A stretch of 12,096 bases of DNA, from positions 1-12,096 of the forward strand of contig CAYSDH010000086.1 in assembly GCA_964429805.1 (NCBI GenBank), given 5' to 3'. The translations under genes were made by a program, and so were the position numbers. Numbering within the stretch: the first letter of the stretch is position 1; the number at the start of each line of letters is the position of its first letter. Of the stretch, positions 1 to 6,610 are shown in pieces. The notes under the pieces are model-generated. The model did not search any database and was not told where the DNA came from. It saw only the letters and a list, made by a program, of their open reading frames with translations. Source of the stretch: CAYSDH01 sp964429805. Its GTDB lineage: Bacteria; Bacteroidota; Bacteroidia; Flavobacteriales_D; JABDKJ01.

Positions 1-83
1 GCGCTAACGATTTAAATTATAACAATTAGGTGAGGCCAGAGATGTTTAAAAATAAATCCAAAATGGGCCGATGAGTATTGAAC
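1..83. other. Intergenic tail downstream of the ABC permease
   Basis: AT-rich stretch after the stop codon of the last gene in the minus-strand operon. I see no convincing hairpin terminator, no coding frame longer than about ten codons and no RNA gene. The operon could continue beyond the left edge. Confidence 0.4.
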
Positions 84-896
84 TTAAGCCAGATCCTTTT
101 TTGTGATTATTCGATATGAAAGGAAACTGAATATGCCAACATAAAGTAACACGACCAGAAAGTCACAGAGCCCCACGTAGGTTTGTGTTTCCATAAGTGC
201 ATACTTAGAATAAGGAAACTTGATGCTGTTACCTACCGCTTTGACTGGAAGTAAGTCTGCCAGCCAAGGCAATTCAAACTTGAACGATATCAGAGCTCTT
301 AACAGCGGTTCTATAATGAAGGTATAGAAAAGCATTATGACGATAGTCAATCCTGAGCGCTTGATTAGCAACGATGCAAAGAGTGCGAGCAATTGATACC
401 CCACCAACTCAAAGAAATAGGCCACGAGAAAATGCATGTTTTTAGTAACGAAGTACACTGAGGTCACTTCAGAAAAAGCGAAGCCCATGCCAAGGCCAAT
501 CACCAATATAAGCAGCGTTACAAAAGCTGATGAGCCCAAAATGAATAGGACTTTTGAAGCTAAGAATTGTTTTCTGCTGAGTCCGTCAATGATGTTTTGC
601 CGCACTGTACCGTAACGATACTCATTAGAGACCGATATGATAATAATGAAGGCCAGAAGGATGCTGAATATAGAATAGAAATAGGTCAAGTTCTGCCAGA
701 TATCGAGAAAGTCGAACAGCGGAAGATCATCCATTCCTCTTCCTTTTATCTCTGCCCCCATTTCGGTCATCTTTACCAATATCAAGCGGGCTGCAAGAGG
801 CACCGACAAGAGGAAGAAAATAAAGAGTCCACCGAGCCACCAGAAATACCTTGAGTTTCTGAGCTTGTAGAGTTCTATGTTGAGCAGTCGCATCAT
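84..896 (-). CDS. ABC-2 type transporter permease
   Basis: 270-aa polytopic inner-membrane protein, the probable membrane half of an ABC exporter. The N-terminus (MRLLNIELYKLRNSRYFW) is a basic cytoplasmic helix typical of ABC-2 permeases of the bacitracin/bacteriocin-immunity type. About six hydrophobic segments follow: near residues 18-40, 70-90, 115-140, 150-175, 180-200 and 240-262. A soluble loop lies between the first two. Its ATG is one base past the stop of the ATPase gene, so the two are almost certainly co-translated and form one transporter. Two adjacent ATG codons make the start ambiguous by one residue. The substrate cannot be read from the sequence. The link to an upstream ECF sigma factor suggests envelope stress, lipid or peptide export, which is inference. 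Confidence 0.88.
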   Translation of the reverse strand: MMRLLNIELYKLRNSRYFWWLGGLFIFFLLSVPLAARLILVKMTEMGAEIKGRGMDDLPLFDFLDIWQNLTYFYSIFSILLAFIIIISVSNEYRYGTVRQNIIDGLSRKQFLASKVLFILGSSAFVTLLILVIGLGMGFAFSEVTSVYFVTKNMHFLVAYFFELVGYQLLALFASLLIKRSGLTIVIMLFYTFIIEPLLRALISFKFELPWLADLLPVKAVGNSIKFPYSKYALMETQTYVGLCDFLVVLLYVGIFSFLSYRIITKKDLA

Positions 897-897
897 G

Positions 898-1785
898 TCA
901 AGATGTTATTTCCATGAATTGCTGCTCCAAGTTTTTCTTGATGGTCTGGAGGTGACTCACATAGACTCCTTTGTCTGCCAGATATCTAGAGACGGTCTGT
1001 GCTTCGGTCTCTTTGGCAAACTTTAACTCGGCTTTGTCTTTGAGCATGCGGTGCGAGATGTAGGCTGGAAAAGTCTGACATACACTCAAGAGTTCATCTA
1101 CGTTTGCTGACCCTATTTCCATGATTACTTCTTCGCCAAAGTCTGCATCTACCCTACCCGTGTAGATTAACTTTCCTTTTTTCAAAATGGCAAAATCAGC
1201 ACACACTTTTTGGACTTCATCAAGAAGGTGACTGGCCAGTATGATGGTCTTTCCAGATTGAGCAATTCGCGTTATTAGCGCACGTATTTCGGCTATACCT
1301 TTGGGGTCAAGACCATTTGTTGGTTCATCAAGTATGAGTACCTCTGGATCTGACAGCATGGCCGAAGCGATGGCTAGACGCTGTTTCATACCAAGCGAAA
1401 AAGTCTTAAACGGATAGTCTTTTCGATCAGCTAGTTCTACGAGTTTCAGTAGTTCCGGAATACGTTTTGGATCGGCATTTTTGATTAGGCAGGCCAGTTC
1501 CAAGTTTTTTTGAGCGGTAAATGAGGTATAGAAATTTGGCTTTTCGAGAATAGAACCAATACGCTGTCTGTGCGAATGTGAAGGCTCTTCGCCAAACCAT
1601 TTGTAGCTGCCCGAACTTGGGGTGACCACATCGAGTATCATACCGAGTGTGGTTGACTTGCCACTTCCGTTAGGTCCGAGCAGGCCAAAGACTGAACCTT
1701 TTGCGATGCTCAGGTTTAAGTTGTCTACCGCTCTAATGGAGCCATAGTCCTTCTGCAAGGAAGATATTTCTAATACGCTACTCAT
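898..1785 (-). CDS. ABC transporter ATP-binding protein
   Basis: 295-aa cytoplasmic ATPase that powers the adjacent ABC-2 permease. Visible motifs are Walker A (GPNGSGKST, about residues 37-45), an ABC signature in the degenerate form FSLGMKQR (129-136), Walker B (VLILDEPTNGLD, 149-160) and the H-loop histidine near 186 (ASHLLDEV). The Q-loop region reads SILEKPNFY, the variant common in BcrA/bacteriocin-type exporters. A C-terminal region of about 80 residues beyond the nucleotide-binding domain is typical of DrrA/BcrA-like subunits. The start overlaps the stop of the upstream exported protein by ATGA, and the permease follows after one base. Together they form the last transcriptional step of the sigma-factor operon. 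Confidence 0.93.
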   Translation of the reverse strand: MSSVLEISSLQKDYGSIRAVDNLNLSIAKGSVFGLLGPNGSGKSTTLGMILDVVTPSSGSYKWFGEEPSHSHRQRIGSILEKPNFYTSFTAQKNLELACLIKNADPKRIPELLKLVELADRKDYPFKTFSLGMKQRLAIASAMLSDPEVLILDEPTNGLDPKGIAEIRALITRIAQSGKTIILASHLLDEVQKVCADFAILKKGKLIYTGRVDADFGEEVIMEIGSANVDELLSVCQTFPAYISHRMLKDKAELKFAKETEAQTVSRYLADKGVYVSHLQTIKKNLEQQFMEITS

Positions 1786-2288
1786 CTAAAAATAAATCCT
1801 CCTGATAAATAATCCATCGCCTGGGTAAGATCAACGGACTCTATACTCTTTAAATACTTCATGTCCAGTGTGCCGACAGTCTCTATTAGAAAAGGGACTC
1901 CATTTGAGATGACACTAATAACAAATGACGGATGTTCTTGATTCGCATCGAGGTTAAACACTCTAAAACTCTTGTCACCTTTGGTGATACTCATGTACTC
2001 TTCATACCCTTCTGCGTTCAGCTGATTTTCAAAACCCACTATTGTTTTTTCAGTCGTGCCTTCGGCTGAGATGTCACCAATCATGATCACTTTAATATGA
2101 TCTAGGTCTTTCACAAACTTGGCAAAGTTTGGGTCAGGAGATTGGAAAATGGCACGCAGCATACTTTGATAGACATAGGCCGTCATGCAACCATCTTGGT
2201 CACTGGCTTTTTCTATAGTCTCACTCTGTGCGCAGAGTGCGCCACAGCACATGTAAATGATGCTAACTAAGAGTAGTGCTTTCTTCAT
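1782..2288 (-). CDS. Exported DUF4252-like protein (divergent)
   Basis: 168-aa protein with an N-terminal signal peptide (MKKALLLVSIIY, then a small-residue stretch) and likely signal peptidase I cleavage after about residue 20, leaving Gln at +1. The mature part follows the DUF4252 plan seen in its neighbour: a short N-terminal segment, an early FKVDLDHIKV-like strand corresponding to 'LKGLKML', a central acidic stretch and a late 'VGTLDMKYLKSI' strand matching 'VGEIDLKDISDL' in the next gene. It is more divergent than the other two copies, so I call it DUF4252-like rather than a sure member. It overlaps the genes on both sides by 4 nt (ATGA), implying coupled translation. Molecular function is unknown; a periplasmic location is inferred. 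Confidence 0.75.
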   Translation of the reverse strand: MKKALLLVSIIYMCCGALCAQSETIEKASDQDGCMTAYVYQSMLRAIFQSPDPNFAKFVKDLDHIKVIMIGDISAEGTTEKTIVGFENQLNAEGYEEYMSITKGDKSFRVFNLDANQEHPSFVISVISNGVPFLIETVGTLDMKYLKSIESVDLTQAMDYLSGGFIFR

Positions 2289-2809
2289 TTTTTCTCTCCT
2301 GCGTGTTCTAGTTGCTCAAAACCTTGTATGTCTATTTTCTTACTGAGATCTGAAATATCCTTGAGGTCAATCTCTCCGACTAGGCTCATCATCATCACGT
2401 TTTTTTCGCTAAACGAGACCAGCAGCAATTCAGAAATCATACCCTCTGATTCTGAAATAAAAAACTTGAGTTCATTCTCCGTGTTTTCAACTGTCATCAA
2501 CTCCTCCATTTCCTTCTCAGGTTTTTTGAGGGCATCTAAGTACAGTGACTTCGGGTTTTCGACATCGTTACCTACGAGCATCTTCAGACCTTTGAGACGT
2601 GATATGGCCTCTACCACATGTTGCTCGTCAGGGTCATCCATGTCAAAGTTTGTGAAGAGGCTAAACATCTTACTCGACACTGTTATTCGTGTAAAGCGGT
2701 CATCTTCTTTGTAGGTCTCGTAGTACTTATCTATGGCATTGTTTTGTGCCATTACATGCCCACAACACATGACTGTGATGAGTGTCAGAAGTAAAGTTGT
2801 CTTCTTCAT
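2285..2809 (-). CDS. DUF4252 domain-containing exported protein
   Basis: 174-aa protein with a cleavable signal peptide (MKKTTLLLTLITVMCCG; cleavage after about residue 21 before Gln). The mature region begins IDKYYETYKEDDRFTRI, then VSSKMFSLF, and continues to SRLKGLKMLVG and VGEIDLKDIS near the end. This is the typical layout of DUF4252 proteins, small Bacteroidota envelope proteins of unknown function that often sit beside an ECF sigma/anti-sigma pair. There is no lipobox and no membrane helix after the signal, so a soluble periplasmic protein is likely. It starts 12 nt after the anti-sigma-like gene and overlaps the next gene by 4 nt. It probably arose by duplication with the other two DUF4252 copies in the operon. 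Confidence 0.87.
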   Translation of the reverse strand: MKKTTLLLTLITVMCCGHVMAQNNAIDKYYETYKEDDRFTRITVSSKMFSLFTNFDMDDPDEQHVVEAISRLKGLKMLVGNDVENPKSLYLDALKKPEKEMEELMTVENTENELKFFISESEGMISELLLVSFSEKNVMMMSLVGEIDLKDISDLSKKIDIQGFEQLEHAGEKK

Positions 2810-2821
2810 ATCCGTTCTTAT

Positions 2822-3319
2822 TTAATTCTTTTCTATTTCCGTCTGCGCTCTGTGAAACTCCCCTATTGACTCGGTTGCTTCCACGCCCTCATTCATACTC
2901 ACTGACATCATCATCAGTGCCTTTTTAACTTCTCTATAGGCCACTTCGGGATCGTCAAACGTGTCTACAAATTCTGTTGAGGCCACTACCTCACCCTCTG
3001 TGCTTTCAGAACTATTCATGATACCATAGCCCACTCCTATCAGCAGCGCGATTCCTGCCGCGTACTTTACTACCGACCTCCACATGCTGAGACTTTGGCT
3101 ACCGCCATCAACCTTGTCAAGCACCTTGCCATCAAAAGAGTCGTCAAGCGTGGTGTGCTGGCGCTCAGCCTCCATAAATCGCATGTAGTCGCTGAGCTCG
3201 CGGTGCTCTTCCTTTACCTCACCATAGAGCAAATACTCTTTGAGTAGCTGCTCTTCCTGCTCGCTGCACTCCGCTGCCCAAAACTTGTTGACCAGCTCAT
3301 TTAGTTTATTTGACTCCAT
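2822..3319 (-). CDS. Single-pass membrane protein, putative anti-sigma factor
   Basis: About 165 aa. The cytoplasmic N-terminal half (KLNELVNKFWAAECSEQEEQ) is helical and charged. One transmembrane segment lies near residues 85-103, and a C-terminal periplasmic part of about 60 residues contains DDPEVAYREVKKALMMMSV, a stretch I recognise from Bacteroidota proteins encoded next to ECF sigma factors. The gene overlaps the 3' end of the sigma gene. Membrane topology plus this position suggests it binds and holds the sigma factor, but I see no zinc-binding ZAS motif, so the anti-sigma role is inferred from context. Two in-frame ATGs lie 6 nt apart (3325 and 3319). I prefer 3319 because AAAGAG sits 6 nt before it. 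Confidence 0.75.
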   Translation of the reverse strand: MESNKLNELVNKFWAAECSEQEEQLLKEYLLYGEVKEEHRELSDYMRFMEAERQHTTLDDSFDGKVLDKVDGGSQSLSMWRSVVKYAAGIALLIGVGYGIMNSSESTEGEVVASTEFVDTFDDPEVAYREVKKALMMMSVSMNEGVEATESIGEFHRAQTEIEKN

Positions 3320-3854
3320 ACGCATCTCTTTTAGTCAGTATCTCTCTGACAGTGCCTCTGGCTCTGTGCAGTAATACTTTGACATGATTCATTTCTATGT
3401 CTACTATTTCAGCAATCTCGTTATAGCTGTAGCCCTCTATATCTCTCAGGCTTATGACATCTCGCTGCTTAGGTGGTAAGTTGGCAATGATGCCTTTTAT
3501 GCAGTTTTTAGTTTCTCTGGCCTGTGTCACTTCAAGCGGTGTCTCGGTGTCCGCTTGCAAGTCATACTGATCTACTATCTGTAAGAAGCTTCGCCCTTTT
3601 CGCTTTAGCTGATCGAGCGACTTATTCTTGACCAGTGTCATGCACCAAGCTTCGATGTTTCGTATCGAGGCTGGGCTGTCCACTTCTTCCCAAGTCTTGA
3701 CCATCACGTCTTGCACCACATCAGCCGCTTCATCTTTGTTTTTCACATAAGAGAGTGCGAAGCGAAAGAGCTTATCGCGCAGGGGCATTATGGTCTCTTT
3801 AAATTGAGATACGGTCACTGTCTCAAAGATATGATCTTGACTCAGGCTATTCAC
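3306..3854 (-). CDS. ECF-type RNA polymerase sigma factor
   Basis: 182-aa sigma-70 family protein of the extracytoplasmic-function group. Region 2 spans about residues 25-90 and includes the core-binding DEAADVVQDVMVKTW and the following IEAWCMTLVKNKSLDQLKRK. Region 4 spans about 122-172 with LPPKQRDVISLRDIEGYSYN and the recognition helix HVKVLLHRARGTVRE. There is no region 1.1 or 3. The start is a GTG 6 nt after the stop of the upstream gene with a purine-rich AAGAAAAA before it; an internal ATG at 3788 is an alternative that would shorten the protein by 22 residues. It probably directs transcription of its own operon once released by the membrane protein encoded next, with which it overlaps. 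Confidence 0.93.
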   Translation of the reverse strand: MNSLSQDHIFETVTVSQFKETIMPLRDKLFRFALSYVKNKDEAADVVQDVMVKTWEEVDSPASIRNIEAWCMTLVKNKSLDQLKRKGRSFLQIVDQYDLQADTETPLEVTQARETKNCIKGIIANLPPKQRDVISLRDIEGYSYNEIAEIVDIEMNHVKVLLHRARGTVREILTKRDAYGVK

Positions 3855-3860
3855 TTTTTC

Positions 3861-4628
3861 TTAGAGTATCGTCACCTTTCTTTTGATAGAGAGGCCCGCT
3901 TTTCTAAACTCAATGACGTGCTGACCAGCAGACAGCTTATTGGCTTTTACTTCTAGTCTTCGCTGCGTGGTTTTTTGAGTCATTTTCACTGCACCATTCA
4001 TGTCATAGATTGTCATGTCGGCATTGAGCAGCTCTTCTGGAAGCTCCACATTAATACTACCTCCGCGCTCTACCGGATTAGGATACACCTTCACTTCACT
4101 GAGTTTCTTGTCCTTGAGCTTCTTCATGTGAGAGAGTCCGTCACCTTGCAGTTTACTTCCCATTTCAGCAATCTGACGCAGGTCCATGTTACCAGTTAGT
4201 GAAAATATGATGAGATGCTTTTCGGCCGCTCCTACCATCACTACTTCTTTGACCACCCCCTTATTCTCGTCTATGAAAAAAGTAAAGTTGCCGTCTTTGT
4301 CATTGACGCTCATTAGCTCTTCGTAGCCACTAGTCATAGTGCCCAGTGCATTGTTGTACTTGGACTTTGCATCAACTATCTCTTCACCCACAATCATGTG
4401 AAAGGCGCTAATGCTGGATACAAATTCGACAAAATCTTTAAGGTCTTCATCTTCTGAGGCCTCATCATCAAGGTAGGCTGCGAGTTGAAACATCTTTCCG
4501 GTCACATCTATTTTGGTGAACTCATCTTGCGCCTTATAATGTGCAAAGTGCTTGTCTATCACATTATCTTGAGCGATGGCTGCGACAGAGAATAAAGCAA
4601 GGCAGAGAATTAAAATTGACTTCTTCAT
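3861..4628 (-). CDS. DUF4252 protein with T9SS C-terminal sorting domain
   Basis: 255-aa secreted protein and first gene of the operon. Residues 1-19 are a signal peptide (MKKSILILCLALFSVAAIA, Gln at +1). Residues about 20-170 match DUF4252 (IDKHFAHYKAQDEFTKIDV, later LTGNMDLRQIAEM). Residues 180-255 are a type A type-IX secretion sorting domain: KVYPNPVERGGSI, then MTIYDMNGAVK, LSAGQHVIEF and a terminal IKRKVTIL. The protein therefore should cross the outer membrane and be released or attached to the surface, unlike its two paralogs, which end after DUF4252. I placed the start at the ATG that gives a proper signal peptide; an upstream in-frame ATG at 4697 would add 23 residues encoded in the promoter region. 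The stop lies 6 nt before the sigma-factor start. Confidence 0.88.
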   Translation of the reverse strand: MKKSILILCLALFSVAAIAQDNVIDKHFAHYKAQDEFTKIDVTGKMFQLAAYLDDEASEDEDLKDFVEFVSSISAFHMIVGEEIVDAKSKYNNALGTMTSGYEELMSVNDKDGNFTFFIDENKGVVKEVVMVGAAEKHLIIFSLTGNMDLRQIAEMGSKLQGDGLSHMKKLKDKKLSEVKVYPNPVERGGSINVELPEELLNADMTIYDMNGAVKMTQKTTQRRLEVKANKLSAGQHVIEFRKAGLSIKRKVTIL

Positions 4629-4641
4629 GGTATTTGATTTT

Positions 4642-4670
4642 AGTATAAAAAATAGTCTCGGTCCGGTTCC
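4642..4670 (-). promoter_or_regulatory. Candidate promoter of the sigma operon
   Basis: On the minus strand GGAACC (4670-4665) is followed after 17 nt by TATACT (4647-4642), and the start codon is 13 nt further. GGAAC is the usual -35 core of ECF sigma promoters, so autoregulation is possible. The leader would be only about 6 nt. An overlapping TATTTTTT resembles the housekeeping TAnnTTTG box. Weak call. Confidence 0.3.
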
Positions 4671-4673
4671 GAT

Positions 4674-4691
4674 GCCGACATTAATATCGGC
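4674..4691. promoter_or_regulatory. 18-bp near-perfect palindrome upstream of the sigma operon
   Basis: GCCGACATTAATATCGGC is a dyad with a single mismatched pair, centred about 55 nt upstream of the first start codon of the operon. Its symmetry and position suit an operator for a dimeric regulator, but no repressor is encoded nearby. It could also form a short hairpin. Confidence 0.35.
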
Positions 4692-4738
4692 TGTCAAAAA
4701 GAGGACGAGCCAGCAGCCAATATGTTACGGGCTAAATC

Positions 4739-4767
4739 AAAAAAAGAGATGAACGGGCCTCAGGGCC
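4739..4767 (-). terminator. Weak terminator-like hairpin and T-run after the 130-aa gene
   Basis: Read on the minus strand, a GGCC-CTGA-GGCC hairpin (4767-4756) is followed about 10 nt later by seven consecutive T (4745-4739). The stem is short and the spacing long, so termination efficiency is doubtful. It is the only such signal between the 130-aa gene and the sigma operon. Confidence 0.25.
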
Positions 4768-4788
4768 TGTAAACGGTCGTCTGAGAAT

Positions 4789-5181
4789 TTAGAAGTCGAT
4801 GAGCAGGTCGTAGGATTTGACCCCAGTGTCAATCAGCACTCTGGGAGAACCAATCTTTTTGGTCATGTGCACGCCAGACTTCATTAAGTCACTCATACTA
4901 GACAAGCCGCTCAAGGACTCATCTTCTTCGAGCATAATAAAGAAACGCTGACCGCTTTCGGTCTCCACGTCCATGCCGCAGGTTTTTGCTTGGTAGGCTT
5001 TCCAATCGCATGTTGGAGCAACTGCCTTGATGGTCGCATCAATTTCATCATTGATGAGCACGGGCGCATAGTTGCCAGTTGGCGCAGATGAGCGTCCTAT
5101 TAGGTACATGCTTAAAGGATACAATCCAAAGGCCAGTAAGAGTAATAATGGCGCAATGATATTTCCTTTGTGTTTTTCCAT
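4789..5181 (-). CDS. Small membrane-anchored protein of unknown function
   Basis: 130-aa protein that I do not recognise. A short basic N-terminus (MEKHKGN) precedes one hydrophobic segment at about residues 8-29 (IIAPLLLLLAFGLYPLSMYL), which could be a signal anchor. The remaining ~100 residues are polar and probably extracytoplasmic, with two cysteines about nine residues apart (CDWKAYQAKTC) that could form a disulfide. It ends in a hydrophobic LLIDF. It is transcribed in the same direction as the sigma operon but 160 nt upstream of it, and divergently from the AAA gene. A perfect TATTTTTG box ends 5 nt before the ATG, which points to a very short leader or a leaderless message. Confidence 0.7.
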   Translation of the reverse strand: MEKHKGNIIAPLLLLLAFGLYPLSMYLIGRSSAPTGNYAPVLINDEIDATIKAVAPTCDWKAYQAKTCGMDVETESGQRFFIMLEEDESLSGLSSMSDLMKSGVHMTKKIGSPRVLIDTGVKSYDLLIDF

Positions 5182-5186
5182 GGCGG

Positions 5187-5194
5187 CAAAAATA
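5187..5194 (-). promoter_or_regulatory. TAnnTTTG -7 box for the 130-aa gene
   Basis: TATTTTTG on the minus strand matches the Bacteroidota -7 consensus exactly, but ends only 5 nt before the ATG. No clear TTG -33 box is seen at the usual distance. If real, transcription would begin at or next to the start codon. Confidence 0.4.
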
Positions 5195-5239
5195 GCCGAT
5201 TATCCCATTCTGTTGGCTGATTTTTAATACACAATACAC

Positions 5240-5247
5240 TATGCTTG
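5240..5247 (+). promoter_or_regulatory. Possible -7 box for the TPR-AAA gene
   Basis: TATGCTTG differs from TAnnTTTG by one base, and a TTG lies at 5213-5215, slightly further away than usual. If used, the transcript would begin near 5253, downstream of the ATG at 5241. This supports initiation at 5292. Confidence 0.3.
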
Positions 5248-5291
5248 GAGAAGAGCCGTTTTCATATCTTCGAACTCAGCAAACATCATCA

Positions 5292-6605
5292 ATGAGTGAT
5301 CTGATAAATAGCCTCAAAGAGGCCCTTCAATTTTCCCCCGACAACGTGCCGCTTAAGCTCCAACTAGCCAACCTCTTGCTGGATGCCAAAGAGTATCTCG
5401 AATCTGAAAACCAGTACAAAGAAGTACTTGAAATGGACAAAGGAAACAGACGTGCTCGTGCAGGTTTAGCCAAGGCCGGATTTTTTCAAGGCAAGTATAG
5501 TACGGCTCTGGTTATACTCGAAGACCTCTTGGAGACTGACCGCTCTGATAAGAAGGTGCTGCTATTATATGCCAAAGCGCTATATAAAGACAATGCCATT
5601 GACAAAGCCATTGGTGCCTATAGAGAGGTGCTGAAGATTGACCCTGAGTTTAATGATGACGAACTAGATGGAGCGCTCCGCCAGTCCATTGGCCCGAGTC
5701 CTGAAGACGAAGGCCTGATAGATGATGACGGCATACGCGTCATCGAAAAGCCAGACATCAAGTTTGAGGATGTAGGCGGAATGCAAAAGGTGAAGGACGA
5801 GATAGCCCTCAAAATCATTCAGCCGATGAAGCACCCTGAGCTGTATGAAGCCTATGGAAAAAAGATTGGAGGAGGAATACTACTCTACGGCCCACCGGGC
5901 TGCGGAAAGACATACTTAGCGCGCGCCACAGCTGGCGAGATTAACTCTAAGTTTATGAGTATCGGCATCTCTGATGTGCTTGATATGTGGATAGGCTCAT
6001 CTGAAAAGAATCTGAACGGAATATTTGAAACCGCACGAAAGCATGCGCCATGTGTGCTCTTTTTTGACGAGGTAGATGCCTTAGGCGCAAGCCGCTCTGA
6101 CATGCGTCAATCGGCAGGTCGACACTTGATTAATCAGTTTCTGTCTGAATTAGATGGTGTAGATACAGACAATGAAGGTCTGCTCGTGCTGGGCGCTACG
6201 AATACTCCTTGGCACCTAGACCCGGCTTTTCGCAGACCGGGAAGATTTGACCGAATCATATTCGTACAGCCCCCAGATCAGGAGAGCCGTGCGAGAATAC
6301 TTGAGATTCTGCTTAAAGAAAAACCGATAGAGAAGATAGACTACATGAGCATAGCCAAGAAGACACCAGAGTTTAGCGGTGCCGACTTAAAGGCCGTGGT
6401 TGATTTATGTATAGAAGACAAACTCAGCGCGTCATTTTCTACTGGAGTGCCCTCTCCTATGAGCACAAAAGATCTGCTCAAAGCAGCTAAGCGTCACCGC
6501 GCCTCCACTAAAGAGTGGTTTAATTCTGCCAAAAACTACGCCCTCTATGCCAACGACTCTGGTCTCTATGACGACATTCTGGCCTACATGAATATCAAGC
6601 GATAA
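5292..6605 (+). CDS. TPR-AAA ATPase, Vps4/katanin-like (meiotic-clade type)
   Basis: 437-aa soluble ATPase. Residues about 1-130 are three to four TPR helical pairs (KLQLANLLLDAKEYLES, YAKALYKDNAIDKAI). A linker leads to the classical AAA entry FEDVGGMQKVKDEI. Motifs are Walker A GPPGCGKT (200-207), Walker B FFDEVDA with D259 and E260, sensor 1 N304 in GATNTP, and paired arginine fingers FRRPGRFDR (313-321). The C-terminal region includes SGADLKAVVDLC and ends STKEWFNSAKNYALYAN, the type of C-terminal helix seen in Vps4, spastin and katanin. Such enzymes thread or pull substrates as hexamers; here the TPR domain takes the place of the MIT adaptor domain and probably selects the substrate. An earlier ATG (5241) is less likely because the domain begins at 5292. 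The TPR membrane protein gene starts 5 nt downstream. Confidence 0.9.
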   Translation: MSDLINSLKEALQFSPDNVPLKLQLANLLLDAKEYLESENQYKEVLEMDKGNRRARAGLAKAGFFQGKYSTALVILEDLLETDRSDKKVLLLYAKALYKDNAIDKAIGAYREVLKIDPEFNDDELDGALRQSIGPSPEDEGLIDDDGIRVIEKPDIKFEDVGGMQKVKDEIALKIIQPMKHPELYEAYGKKIGGGILLYGPPGCGKTYLARATAGEINSKFMSIGISDVLDMWIGSSEKNLNGIFETARKHAPCVLFFDEVDALGASRSDMRQSAGRHLINQFLSELDGVDTDNEGLLVLGATNTPWHLDPAFRRPGRFDRIIFVQPPDQESRARILEILLKEKPIEKIDYMSIAKKTPEFSGADLKAVVDLCIEDKLSASFSTGVPSPMSTKDLLKAAKRHRASTKEWFNSAKNYALYANDSGLYDDILAYMNIKR

Positions 6606-6610
6606 CACAG

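Noticed and set aside
41..73. Ten-codon plus-strand frame at the left edge
   Set aside because: Too short, with no ribosome binding site or similarity.
3711..4199. Plus-strand open frames opposite the sigma and T9SS genes
   Set aside because: They are antisense shadows of clearly coding sequence, with no plausible domain.
4629..4697. Upstream start for the T9SS DUF4252 gene
   Set aside because: It would add 23 residues before a perfect signal peptide and use the region holding the palindrome and promoter-like boxes.
5241..5291. ATG at 5241 as start of the AAA gene
   Set aside because: The extra 17 residues are not part of the TPR domain, and the ATG lies inside a promoter-like TATGCTTG box.
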